Part shown: positions 1 to 8,318 of the stretch, piece after piece | How positions within the stretch are numbered: the first letter of the stretch is position 1 | How the letters are laid out: every line of letters starts with the position of its first letter | NCBI RefSeq assembly: GCF_029633865.1 | Contig: NC_079213.1 | Span: 27,501-91,500 of the forward strand | Source of the DNA: Lampris incognitus | Taxonomy: Eukaryota > Chordata > Actinopteri > Lampriformes > Lampridae | Length of the DNA stretch: 64,000 bases | Direction: 5' to 3' | Made by a program: the position numbers and the translations under genes | Notes under the pieces: model-generated | What the model was told of the DNA's origin: nothing | Seen by the model: only the letters and a program-made list of their open reading frames with translations | Databases searched by the model: none

Positions 1-1
1 A

Positions 2-259
2 CTTTATAGACAGGCCAAAATCACCTTCCCAAATGCAGACATTTACTTCCCCATTATAAATTACTCCTCACGGCTCCCGCCAACCCACCGGGACAATTTG
101 AAAATCATTAACAACACCATAGCCACACACCTCCCCTTCCTGGCAGAAATCCCACATGACACCTTCACCACGGAAAAAGATAACCTCCACTGGACAGCGT
201 CCACAGCCCGCAATATCTTCCAACATTGGTGCAAACAATTAAATTTAACGTCGGCCTGA
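2..259 (+). CDS. Neptune-like PLE ORF1, C-terminal end (partial at window edge)
   Basis: The frame starting at base 2 is open for 85 codons and ends at TGA 257-259; the window cuts off its 5' part. The visible protein carries the block FPIINYSSRLPP and later KDNLHWTASTARNIFQHWC. The same blocks, decayed, recur about 15.2-15.4 kb in a second Penelope relic, just downstream of a GDSN motif. From memory, Neptune-type Penelope elements carry such an upstream ORF with a GDSN/SGNH-like start; its role is unknown. It overlaps the RT ORF by 34 bases in a different frame. The family call is by motif recognition and the function is not known. Confidence 0.7.
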   Translation, partial: LYRQAKITFPNADIYFPIINYSSRLPPTHRDNLKIINNTIATHLPFLAEIPHDTFTTEKDNLHWTASTARNIFQHWCKQLNLTSA

Positions 260-2916
260 AGCCTAACCGGGCACGGGACGAGCACACCCCAGAACCACGA
301 CCGGACACACACCGCAATCGGGACCTGGTCTGGAATTCAGAATCACAAATCTGTAATCTGGCAACATTGTTCACTCCCACCACACCACAACGCCATCTCC
401 TGGAGAGGGGGCTCACCTTCATCCCACGCCCCACCAACTTTGACTGGGAGCAACTTCAAAGGGACCTACACAATTACCACAGACGATTAAAACTCAAAAA
501 TTATTTCCATCCCGACTCCCAACAACAACGACAACACAAACAATTCAGCCACCCGTCCACCTGGGAACCGGACAACACCACCCTAGACCCGGAAACACAA
601 CACCTCATCCTCCAAGATAGACTGACTCTACGCCGCTATCGTCCCCCGGCGGATGTCCCAGACAACCTACCGGGGGCCGAACGCGCAGCGCTCAAACAAC
701 TAATCCATCACCCCAACATCATTATCAAACCGGCAGACAAAGGCAGCAAAATTGTAATCATGGACAGACAACAATACTCACTGGAGGCGAACAGACAGCT
801 AAACAACACCACCTACTATAGACCCCTGGACGATACAATACAACCCCAGACCCAAATTCAAATCCGGACCATTATTCAATCGCTACATAACAAAAAATAC
901 ATTTCGGCCAAACAAAAACACTATCTATTCGGACCACAGAACCCACGACCCCGCTATTTTTATCTCCTACCAAAAATCCACAAAGAGCCACAAACTTGGA
1001 CCGTTCCCTTTGAGGTTCCTCCCGGCCGCCCTATAGTCTCGGACTGCAATAGCGCCACCTACCACATTAGCCAATACATCGACCACTTCTTGGGCCCTCT
1101 CTCCACCCGACACCCCAGCTACATTAAAGACACATACCACTTCCTGGAAATCATCCGCTCCATGGCCGTCCCCGCCAACGCGTATTTATTCACAATTGAC
1201 GTTGATAGCCTGTATACCAATATTAACACACAACTGGGTTTACAAGTCATCTCATCCGTTTTTTCTCGCAACCCGGACGACACACGACCGGATGCGGAAA
1301 TCCTTCAACTCCTAGAGTTGTGCCTGAAAAACAACGACTTCCTATTCAATAATCAATATTATCTCCAGGTGACCGGGACGGCCATGGGCCAGAGATTCGC
1401 ACCATCCTATGCCAACCTCTACATGAGTGAATGGGAGCGAGAGGCCTTGGACAAATGCCCCCTAAAACCCACCCTCTACCTTCGGTTTTTAGACGACATT
1501 TTCGGAATCTGGCCACACGACCTGGCACAATTCTCAGACTTTATCCACATTCTCAATAATCATCACCCCTCCATCAAAATCAAACACACCATAGAATCGG
1601 AACAAATCAACTTCCTGGACACCACAGTCTATTTCAGGCCACTCAACTCCACACAGAAAACACTCCAGACCAAAGTTTATTTCAAACCAACGGACACACA
1701 CTCACTATTACACAAATATAGTTACCATCCAAGACACACGTTCAAAGGCATAGTCAAATCACAACTCATCCGTTTCCATCGCATTTGCTCAGACATCTCA
1801 GATTTCCACTCAGCCACCCACATTCTGTTCAAAAGCCTCCGTAAACGAGGCTACTCCAAACGCTTCCTCCGCACCATTAAAAGCAACACCTTGGCTCCTC
1901 CCGTTCCCATTCGCTCATCACCCCCCCATCGGCCCCAGCCCCCGCCAACCCAGGTTCCCAGATCCGAGCTGCCTCCACCCTCTTCCCCCTACCTGAACCA
2001 AGGCCGGGATCCTCTAAACCCCAGCCCTGACACCCCCTCCCACCCTTATCCTGATCTTAACCACCCCCAACCCCATCCTTATCCTAACCATAACCCTAAC
2101 CATAACCCCAACCCTAACCATAACCCTAACCATAACCCCAACCCTAACCATAACCCCAACCCTAATCCTAACCCTAAACTTAACCATGACCCTACCCCCG
2201 GTCCTTATCCTGAACCTAACTCTTCCCCCTTCCCCAATGAAGGCCTGCATCCCAACCCCCCTGTAGCGAGAGGCAGCTCGGGCCCACAACACACCGCCAC
2301 AATTAGTTCACACCTCAACCCTACCCCGCCGCGGCACTTCATACCTCTCATCTCCACCTTTTCACACAAAATAACCGGTCTCCACCATGCCATAAAGAAC
2401 AGTTTCTCCAGTCTACAGTCCCAGCACCCGGCTTTCCACAACAATAAAATCATATCCGCTTACAGAAAAAACAAGAGCCTCCACAACATACTGGTCAAAT
2501 CCCAATTCTCCGATCACAGACCCACACCCCAATTACAATATGCACACCACTACAGAAACAGAAAATACATCCACAACCCACACACCAACACAGCTATGCC
2601 CACCTTGGGCTCATTCTCCGTCAACACCACAAACGTCGTTTACATCATCACATGCACCCTCTGCGACAAACACTACATTGGGGAAACCCGACACTCGATA
2701 CATACACGACTCTCACAACACATACACAACATCATGGTAGGCAAACTTCGTACCCCCCTAATCACACACTTCCAAACGCACCCCTCCTCCCACCTCATCA
2801 TCTCTGGCCTTGAAAACAACGATCACTGGACCGTGGGGCAGAGGAAGAGAGCGGAAAAACAGTGGATCCACAAGCTCCGGACGACCGCACCGGGAGGCCT
2901 CAATGATGACGTTTAA
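226..2916 (+). CDS. Penelope-like element ORF2: reverse transcriptase + GIY-YIG endonuclease
   Basis: An 896-codon open frame. RT blocks in order: RPIVSD (residues 268-273), motif A with D325 in TIDVDSLYTNI, motif B GTAMGQRFAPSYANLYM (384-400), motif C FLDD (D423, D424), motif D/E-like INFLDTTVYF, then a thumb-like stretch to about 560. A proline/asparagine-rich linker (about 565-740) follows, then a GIY-YIG nuclease: VVYIITC...C813...HYIGET (Y817-G819), R828, E877 and N893 as probable catalytic residues. This order is diagnostic of endonuclease-bearing PLEs, which copy RNA into DNA at a nicked target. The frame opens on TTG, and the first in-frame ATG is at 760, inside the RT region. Translation therefore probably enters from ORF1 by frameshifting. 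The copy looks young: no internal stop. Alternatively it is the downstream part of a once-fused polyprotein. Confidence 0.95.
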   Translation: MVQTIKFNVGLKPNRARDEHTPEPRPDTHRNRDLVWNSESQICNLATLFTPTTPQRHLLERGLTFIPRPTNFDWEQLQRDLHNYHRRLKLKNYFHPDSQQQRQHKQFSHPSTWEPDNTTLDPETQHLILQDRLTLRRYRPPADVPDNLPGAERAALKQLIHHPNIIIKPADKGSKIVIMDRQQYSLEANRQLNNTTYYRPLDDTIQPQTQIQIRTIIQSLHNKKYISAKQKHYLFGPQNPRPRYFYLLPKIHKEPQTWTVPFEVPPGRPIVSDCNSATYHISQYIDHFLGPLSTRHPSYIKDTYHFLEIIRSMAVPANAYLFTIDVDSLYTNINTQLGLQVISSVFSRNPDDTRPDAEILQLLELCLKNNDFLFNNQYYLQVTGTAMGQRFAPSYANLYMSEWEREALDKCPLKPTLYLRFLDDIFGIWPHDLAQFSDFIHILNNHHPSIKIKHTIESEQINFLDTTVYFRPLNSTQKTLQTKVYFKPTDTHSLLHKYSYHPRHTFKGIVKSQLIRFHRICSDISDFHSATHILFKSLRKRGYSKRFLRTIKSNTLAPPVPIRSSPPHRPQPPPTQVPRSELPPPSSPYLNQGRDPLNPSPDTPSHPYPDLNHPQPHPYPNHNPNHNPNPNHNPNHNPNPNHNPNPNPNPKLNHDPTPGPYPEPNSSPFPNEGLHPNPPVARGSSGPQHTATISSHLNPTPPRHFIPLISTFSHKITGLHHAIKNSFSSLQSQHPAFHNNKIISAYRKNKSLHNILVKSQFSDHRPTPQLQYAHHYRNRKYIHNPHTNTAMPTLGSFSVNTTNVVYIITCTLCDKHYIGETRHSIHTRLSQHIHNIMVGKLRTPLITHFQTHPSSHLIISGLENNDHWTVGQRKRAEKQWIHKLRTTAPGGLNDDV
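241..247 (+). promoter_or_regulatory. Candidate -1 ribosomal frameshift slippery heptamer
   Basis: AAATTTA lies in the ORF1/ORF2 overlap (226-259) and reads A AAT TTA in the ORF1 frame, matching the X XXY YYZ rule exactly. A -1 slip there enters the RT frame, which has no early ATG. The same heptamer serves as a slip site in Rous sarcoma virus. I did not establish a downstream stimulatory RNA structure. Confidence 0.5.
2086..2190 (+). repeat. Telomere-like hexamer tract inside the ORF2 linker
   Basis: A run of CCTAAC, CATAAC and CCCAAC hexamers, degenerate versions of CCCTAA, read in frame as Asn-Pro/Asn-His dipeptides (about residues 620-655 of ORF2). Hexamers keep the reading frame, so the tract can grow or shrink without breaking the protein. 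It is also the left edge of the 900-bp duplication. Confidence 0.9.
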
Positions 2917-3030
2917 TTACGCCGGCCCCTGTTTGCTCATGTCCATGCATCCGCCAACAACCATCTTTATCCATTGGGGGGACTAGTTCAGACACCGTAG
3001 GCCAGTGCAAATAAAGTCAATTACCGACAC
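2917..3030 (+). other. PLE 3' UTR with AATAAA
   Basis: A short 3' tail follows the ORF2 stop. AATAAA sits at 3010-3015, just after GGCCAGTGCA. The tail then runs straight into telomere-like CCCCAACCCTAACC. GGCCAGTGCA recurs in most of the truncated PLE ends downstream and so marks the element's 3' end. Confidence 0.7.
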
Positions 3031-3495
3031 CCCAAACCCCAACCCTAACCCAACCCTAACCACGACCCTAACCCTAAACTTAACCATGACCCTACCCCCG
3101 GTCCTTATCCTGAACCTAACTCTTCCCCCTTCCCCAATGAAGGCCTGCATCCCAACCCCCCTGTAGCGAGAGGCAGCTCGGGCCCACAACACACCGCCAC
3201 AATTAGTTCACACCTCAACCCTACCCCGCCGCGGCACTTCATACCTCTCATCTCCACCTTTTCACACAAAATAACCGGTCTCCACCATGCCATAAAGAAC
3301 AGTTTCTCCAGTCTACAGTCCCAGCACCCGGCTTTCCACAACAATAAAATCATATCCGCTTACAGAAAAAACAAGAGCCTCCACAACATACTGGTCAAAT
3401 CACAATTCTCCGATCACAGACCCACACCCCAATTACAATATGCACACCACTACAGAAACAGAAAATACATCCACAACCCACACACCAACACAGCT

Positions 3496-3816
3496 ATGCC
3501 CACCTTGGGCTCATTCTCCGTCAACACCACAAACGTCGTTTACATCATCACATGCACCCTCTGCGACAAACACTACATTGGGGAAACCCGACACTCGATA
3601 CATACACGACTCTCACAACACATACACAACATCATGGTAGGCAAACTTCGTACCCCCCTAATCACACACTTCCAAACGCACCCCTCCTCCCACCTCATCA
3701 TCTCTGGCCTTGAAAACAACGATCACTGGACCGTGGGGCAGAGGAAGAGAGCGGAAAAACAGTGGATCCACAAGCTCCGGACGACCGCACCGGGAGGCCT
3801 CAATGATGACGTTTAA
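3496..3816 (+). CDS. Endonuclease-only GIY-YIG ORF in the second copy
   Basis: The duplicate retains the whole GIY-YIG domain without the RT. The frame is open from 3049, just after a stop in the telomere-like joint. The first ATG, at 3496, starts 15 codons before VYIITC, so a 106-residue protein would hold the nuclease core with the Tyr, Arg, Glu and Asn positions kept. There is no visible promoter of its own. It is most likely a by-product of the duplication, though it could be translated if an upstream transcript reads through. Confidence 0.55.
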   Translation: MPTLGSFSVNTTNVVYIITCTLCDKHYIGETRHSIHTRLSQHIHNIMVGKLRTPLITHFQTHPSSHLIISGLENNDHWTVGQRKRAEKQWIHKLRTTAPGGLNDDV

Positions 3817-3929
3817 TTACGCCGGCCCCTGTTTGCTCATGTCCATGCATCCGCCAACAACCATCTTTATCCATTGGGGGGACTAGTTCAGACACCGTAG
3901 GCCAGTGCAAATAAAGTCAATTACCGACA

Positions 3930-4042
3930 CCCCAAACCCCAACCCTAACCCAACCCTAACCCTAACCCCCTAACCCTAACCCTAACCCCCCCTAACCCTA
4001 ACCCCCCTAACCCTAACCCCCTAACCCTAACCCAACCCTAAC
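3930..4042 (+). repeat. Interstitial telomeric tract (CCCTAA)n
   Basis: About 110 bp of CCCTAA mixed with CCCCCTAA and CCCAACCCTAA variants, directly at the 3' end of the second PLE copy. The C-rich strand is the + strand, so a chromosome end built of this tract would lie to the left. Confidence 0.95.
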
Positions 4043-4175
4043 TGGTCTCGCAGTCTTCTCCGACCACGGCTTGGCCATGTTACCCCCTCAGACCTTTAGG
4101 CCAGTGCACCTGAGTATCAATAATAACCCAAAGCCCGAACTCGTACCCAAACCTAACCCTAACCCCCTAACCCAC
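4043..4175 (+). mobile_element. 5'-truncated PLE 3' end, layer 1, with telomeric cap
   Basis: About 100 bp of PLE 3' sequence (CTCAGACCTTTAGGCCAGTG, then GAGTATCAATAATAACCC) ends in CCTAACCCTAACCCCCTAACCC at 4149-4173. It shares GGCCAGTGCA with the 3' UTR of the full element. Confidence 0.75.
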
Positions 4176-4278
4176 GGCTTGCCCATGTTACCCCCTCAGA
4201 CCTTTAGGCCAGCGCACCTGAGTATCAATGATAACCCTAAGCCCGAACCTAACCCTAACCCCTAACCCTAACCCTTTT
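4176..4278 (+). mobile_element. 5'-truncated PLE 3' end, layer 2, with telomeric cap
   Basis: A second copy of the same tail, starting at GGCTTGCCCATGTTACCCCC and differing from layer 1 by a few bases (CCAGCGCACC here). It closes in CCTAACCCTAACCCCTAACCC at 4249-4272. Confidence 0.75.
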
Positions 4279-4954
4279 TGCCCATGTTCACTGTCCAGCT
4301 GTCCACATTCGCCCATACTCACCATCCGGCATTAGATCCCCCCCCTTTTTTATTTGTATTTTTCCTCTTTCAGTTTCTTCCAGTTTAGGATAAAAAACAC
4401 ATTGTTTCCCCCCCCCCTCCTCTTTCCTTTGGCGTCCCTCGCTGCTGCGGATATTGGCAGGGGGGGACGCCACGATTTGCGGAGGAAGTGCCTGCCTACC
4501 GGAAGTGGTGTCCATTTTATAGTTTGAGCCGGAGCTCCGATCGCTCTTTTCGACGGGGTCCGGCCGATAACTATGTCACCCGCTGTTCATTGAGTTGGAC
4601 TAATGTTGGCTATTCTTTTGACGGACCATTATATTATTTTTTGATTTTTACCCCCACTCACGAAAAGGTCTAGCCCACGCCTGAAGAAGGTAAGAAGATA
4701 CCGAAACTTCGCGACATTGGGCTACATTATAGACAGCCCCCCCTGCCCATGGACGATCTAATTCGACCGGTCTTAAGGTCTAGCCCGACCTGCCCTGCTC
4801 ATATTCACTGCCCAGCCCCTGATGTCTAACCCGGCCAATCTCACGGTCTACTCCGACCACGGCTTGCCCATACTACCCGCTCAGACCTTTAGGCTAGTGC
4901 ACTGGAGTATCAATGATAACCCAAAGCCTAAACCCGAACCTAACCCCTAACCCT
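4279..4954 (+). mobile_element. PLE fragment, layer 3: 5' terminal (pLTR-like) region joined to a 3' end
   Basis: Bases 4279-4760 are unlike the coding element. They contain two C-runs, a hammerhead-like fold (4671-4724) and no coding sequence, as expected of the long terminal region of a PLE. From about 4790 the sequence becomes the usual 3' tail (TGATGTCTAACCCGGCCAAT, then CTTTAGGCTAGTGCACTGGA) ending in AACCTAACCCCTAACCC at 4937-4953. A permuted arrangement of terminal region beside 3' end is known for PLEs; here it is an inference. Confidence 0.6.
4671..4724 (+). ncRNA. Hammerhead-ribozyme-like fold of a PLE
   Basis: Stem I TAGCCCA (4671-4677) pairs perfectly with TGGGCTA (4718-4724). 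Between them lie CTGAAGA (4681-4687, matching CUGANGA), stem II GGTA/TACC (4689-4692 with 4699-4702, loop AGAAGA) and GAAA (4703-4706). This is the order of a type I hammerhead, which PLEs are known to carry. Weak points: an extra A at 4688 before stem II, a very short stem III, and GAC where the usual cleavage triplet is NUH. It may be inactive. Confidence 0.6.
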
Positions 4955-5082
4955 GATGTCTAACCCGACCAATCTCACGGTCTACTCCAACCACGGCTTG
5001 CCCATACTACCCCCTCAGACCTTTAGGCCAGTGCACCTGAGTATCAATGATAACCCAAAGCCCAAACCCGAACCCTAACCCA
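4955..5082 (+). mobile_element. 5'-truncated PLE 3' end, layer 4, with telomeric cap
   Basis: Starts at TGATGTCTAACCCGACCAAT, nearly the same as the tail of layer 3, runs through GACCTTTAGGCCAGTGCACC and ends in CCCAAACCCGAACCCTAACCC (split over 5062-5082). The tail grades from AACCCAAAGCCC into true CCCTAACCC. Confidence 0.75.
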
Positions 5083-5500
5083 GAAAAAGCAAGAGCCTTC
5101 AACCATTACTCACTAGATCCCAATTCGCTGACCATAGACCCACACCCCAACTACACTATGGCCACCACTACAAAAACAGAAAATTCAACCAGAATTCACA
5201 TCTTTCCCCACACTAGGCTCTTTTTCCATCACCGCCACCACCAACACTCCGTCACAAACATGACATAGGAGAAACCAAGCACTCCATTCACACTAGCTTA
5301 TCACAACACCTCTACAATATCAGGCAAGGTCGACTCAACACCACCCGGGTCAAACATTTCCAACTTCACCCCCCCACTCACCTCACAGTTTCCGGTCTAG
5401 AAAACAACGACTGCTGGGCCGTTGAGCAGAGAAAGTGAGCGGAGAGAATTTGGATCCACAGGCTTGGGACCACCGTACCAGGAGATCTTGATGATTGAAA
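5083..5500 (+). pseudogene. Decayed PLE GIY-YIG endonuclease fragment (layer 5)
   Basis: Starts abruptly at CAGAAAAAGCAAGAGCC, matching the position of RKNKSLHN in the full ORF2, and follows it to the end of the nuclease: homologues of the HYIGET, QHLYNIR and GLENNDCWAVEQR regions are seen. It is broken by several small changes and is much more diverged than the 2-4 kb copies, so it is an older insertion. It abuts the telomere-like tail of layer 4 on its left. Confidence 0.8.
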
Positions 5501-6170
5501 GATGGCCGACCCACTCCTAGTGTGGTTGTCCCTGGATCTACAATCTGGCTGCACTGATCCCCCTTTCTTAAAGATCTCAGTCTTGTCACGAGATGACAAC
5601 CCCATATTTATTTATTCATCGATTTACCCTTTTAATTCATTGTTATTTATTGTGTTTTATTTATGAAATTTTAGGCAATTTTATTAGACTGGTTTGAGAT
5701 AACTTATTTTTCGGTTTTTTATTAGAGCACTTAATCGCATGGCTTTGAGTTATTCTTTATTATTATTCCTATTTATTATTGTTATGTTTTACTATGCTAG
5801 TGAGTCTTCTAATAGCACTTTTATTTTTAGCACTTATAATTTAACACTTAGCAGTTACTCCTCCTCCAGCTTCTAGATTTTACCTCAGTATTTAACTTAC
5901 AAACTCAACTTAACCCGGGGGACCTTCTCGTCCAGGGATCCGTGTAGCCTCCCCTTTTAACCTAACTCTATTAGACCACTCCTTCCTCTGCTCTTGTACT
6001 CTGTCTGGGAATTTAACCTTCGTCCCTGGCAGGAGGGACCGCAGCCTTCTCCATCACACCATCCCTCAGATCAGGAGGCCAGTGCTACATAAATATAATG
6101 TATAACCCACAACCCCAACCCTTACCCAAAACCCGACCCTAACCCCAACCCCTAAACCTGCCCAATCCCT
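5501..6170 (+). mobile_element. Long AT-rich 3' tail of the layer-5 PLE, with telomere-like end
   Basis: After the nuclease remnant come about 550 bp of AT-rich non-coding DNA. Then come GATCAGGAGGCCAGTGCTAC (the usual 3' end mark) and AACCCACAACCCCAACCCTT with further CCCTAA variants to about 6170. The much longer 3' tail suggests a different PLE subfamily from the 226-2916 element. Confidence 0.55.
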
Positions 6171-6309
6171 CACTTAGAAAATAAATGTCACCCTACCTTA
6201 GTGGGAGTGCTGGCAGTGGGAGGAGGCGGATAGTTTCTTATTCATGGGTTTCACATCATTTGAGTGGTGCATCACACCACCATCTTCAGGACCAATGGAT
6301 ACCAGGATG

Positions 6310-6465
6310 CCTTCGATCTGTGGTGCTGTGGGTTGTGACCACAAAAAGTTACAAACAAATGGATTACAATTTTACAGAATCCCTAAAAACCATGATTGTC
6401 GAAATAAACTGATCGCAGTAATCAAAAAGGACCACTGGATTCCCACAGAACACTCCAGGCTATGA
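6310..6465 (+). pseudogene. Truncated THAP zinc-finger domain
   Basis: Fifty-one codons from ATG 6310 to TGA: MPSICGAVGC supplies the first two cysteines of a C2CH THAP finger, FYRIP the usual aromatic/proline block, and HWIPTEHS the invariant Trp-Pro. The frame stops just where Cys-x2-His should follow, so the finger is incomplete. It could be one exon of a THAP gene or the end of a P-element-like transposase; no partner exon is visible. An in-frame ATG lies upstream at 6244. Confidence 0.6.
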
Positions 6466-6499
6466 ACGTTAGCTAGCTAACTACCGCGTTAACTTCATA

Positions 6500-6530
6500 G
6501 CCTTGTAACAAAACACTCTTGTTGCAAGGC
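6500..6530. repeat. Perfect-length hairpin, 12-bp arms
   Basis: GCCTTGTAACAA and TTGTTGCAAGGC pair over 12 positions with one T-G wobble around a 7-base loop. It is flanked by GCTAGCTA repeats, possibly the end of a small inverted-repeat element. Confidence 0.45.
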
Positions 6531-7029
6531 TAGCTAGCTTCATAGATGTGTCGTGTGCACTGATGCTAATAAGACTTTTCAACAGACCGTCACCCTTCCT
6601 GTAAAGACGAACAGTATTTTCGTTTTTACGTCCTTTACCCATCCTGCGGTGAAATAGCGGTAGCCTTCAGCGCTTTTGAAGGCTTTCAGGGCTTCACCTA
6701 AGTATGGCGAAGGATTGTGGAGAGGTACACGTAAACGTCGTGAAACGGAAAATTAGGAAGATCGATAGCAGACTGAAGTGGGGTTAATTGGTCTTTGGAT
6801 AGAAGGATCCAATTCTCAAAACTCGATTTTTTGCAGATAACGCTGCATCTCCTCCGTGGTTAAGTGAACGATTCTGGACAGTCTTTCTAAACTTCCCGGG
6901 GACCGCGGTCCTCAAGATGGCGGTCATAGCGTGATTGAAACCCATGAATAGGGTTGTAGCAGCTGGTTGCAAGCCTTATACAGGCCACTAGGTTGACATC
7001 TGTCATTGTGGATCTGTACTATCAAGCTG
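6531..7029. other. Unassigned stretch between THAP fragment and hAT relic
   Basis: No domain recognised on either strand. The minus-strand 62-codon frame at 6784-6972 matches nothing I know. This could be the 3' flank of the minus-strand hAT element. Confidence 0.4.
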
Positions 7030-8318
7030 TGCTGTGTCGTTACCCTGACGTTTAAGTCCAGCAGGTCAGCAACGTGTCACAGGTCACTGCGTTACAGCCT
7101 ACTTGACAGCAGTTGGAGCTTGCTATTAAACGCCTTCATTGAGCTGATCATGTTTATCCTTTCCCTATTGTTCTACATTCAGCTCATTTAGCATGCTAGT
7201 GAGATCGGTGAGGAATGCCAAATCCAAAAGCCACTTGTCCTCCAGTTGTGTATTGTCATGTTTAGCGAACCTGAGAAAATCTTTGATTTCAGGTAACTCA
7301 TTGAATCTCTCCTAAAATTTGCCTCAGCTCAGCGACCTTACACCCGTGTGCAGTAACAGTGTGTTCTGCTACCATCTCCACCATGTGTGCACAAAATAGC
7401 CTCCTCGCCCTAACCGAGCACACAATCTTCATAGCTACATCCATTACTTCTTTCATAGTTAAGATCTTCCCACACAGCGCTTGTTGGTGAATTATGCAAT
7501 GATAAAGAAGTCCGGTAAAGAATCACTTTGCTTGCACAATGCCATGAACCCATTAGTACAGCCTACCATAGCAGGTGCGCCATCAGTTGCAAGGGAGATG
7601 AGTTTAAAAAAGGGGAAGTATAGTCTGGTTAACGAATTCCATGAATGCTTGAAAAATATATTCGCCTCTAGTCTGTCCTTTAAGCGGCAAAATGGGGAGT
7701 AGATCTTTTGCGCTCATGTCTTCAAAGAACATTCTAGTGAAAATGCATAACTGTGCCACAACTACCATATCGGTTAACTCGTCAAACTAGAAGGAAAAAC
7801 ACTCGCATGCATCCATGTCATTCAGTTGCTCGTTAAGATTCTCGGCCATTTCCTCACAGCGCCGTTTAACAGTATTCCGGGATAGTTGAAGGTCTTTCAT
7901 GGCAGTCAGTGTCCGTTTTATTCTTGAAATCACCTTAGAGTGCATCCGCAGCCACAACAAACGTCTTTCACAATTTCACTGTCTTGAACGATTGTATGCT
8001 TAACAAGAACGTGACTGATTGTGATACGATATCATCATTGCAGCCTTACCCTTGGAGTTGTCTCGTAAAAATTACTTGCGCTGCCAATTGAGACTTCAAT
8101 TCCTGCTATTTTCTGGTTCATAGAGCCGTTTTCACTGGGAAATCTGTATCATAACTTTTGTGCACCATTTTAAAATGCCGCTCCAAATTACTCTTCGTCG
8201 GCACTATAGCCACACTAGTATTGCAGATCAGACATATGGATTTTGCGTTGGAATAAAAAATAAAAATCTTCCTCCCATTCATTGTGAATGATGTTTTTGA
8301 TCTTTTGGCTTCTGCCAT
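7030..8318 (-). pseudogene. Decayed hAT transposase (GTF2IRD2/ZBED5-like)
   Basis: Read on the minus strand, the protein begins MAEAKRSKTSF with a BED-like finger (CLICNTSVAIV...NLERHFKMVH, 8118-8318). It then shows LSRNTVKRRCEEMAENLNEQ (about 7900), FDELTDMVVVAQLCIFTRM (about 7770), LATDGAPAMVGCTNGFMALC (about 7560), a VMDVAMKIVCSVRARRLFCA-like block (about 7420), and WLLDLAFLTDLTSMLNELN (about 7190). This is the order of hAT transposases domesticated in vertebrates as GTF2IRD2 and ZBED5. Several frame breaks and stops separate the blocks and no continuous ORF remains, so it is a dead DNA transposon. The C-terminal dimerisation region was not found. Confidence 0.85.

Larger units (their letters stand above)
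2167..3960 (+). repeat. 900-bp tandem duplication of the PLE 3' end (two copies)
   Basis: Bases 2167-3060 recur at 3067-3960 at exactly 900 bp offset. By eye I found one difference (C at 2503, A at 3403). Each copy holds the end of the linker, the GIY-YIG domain, the 3' UTR and a short telomere-like tail. Both joints lie in telomere-like DNA. The near identity means a recent event or active homogenisation. Confidence 0.97.

Noticed and set aside
2014-2292. Minus-strand 92-codon frame opposite the telomere-like linker
   Set aside because: It is the reverse reading of the hexamer repeat (Val-Arg/Met-Val repeats) and lies opposite a strongly supported coding region.
3930-4042. The actual chromosome end
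   Set aside because: The tract is only about 110 bp, is mixed with variants and has PLE sequence on its outer (left) side, so it is interstitial within this window.
4488-4673. 61-codon frame in the PLE terminal region
   Set aside because: No domain or homologue recognised. It lies in the non-coding ribozyme-bearing terminal region.
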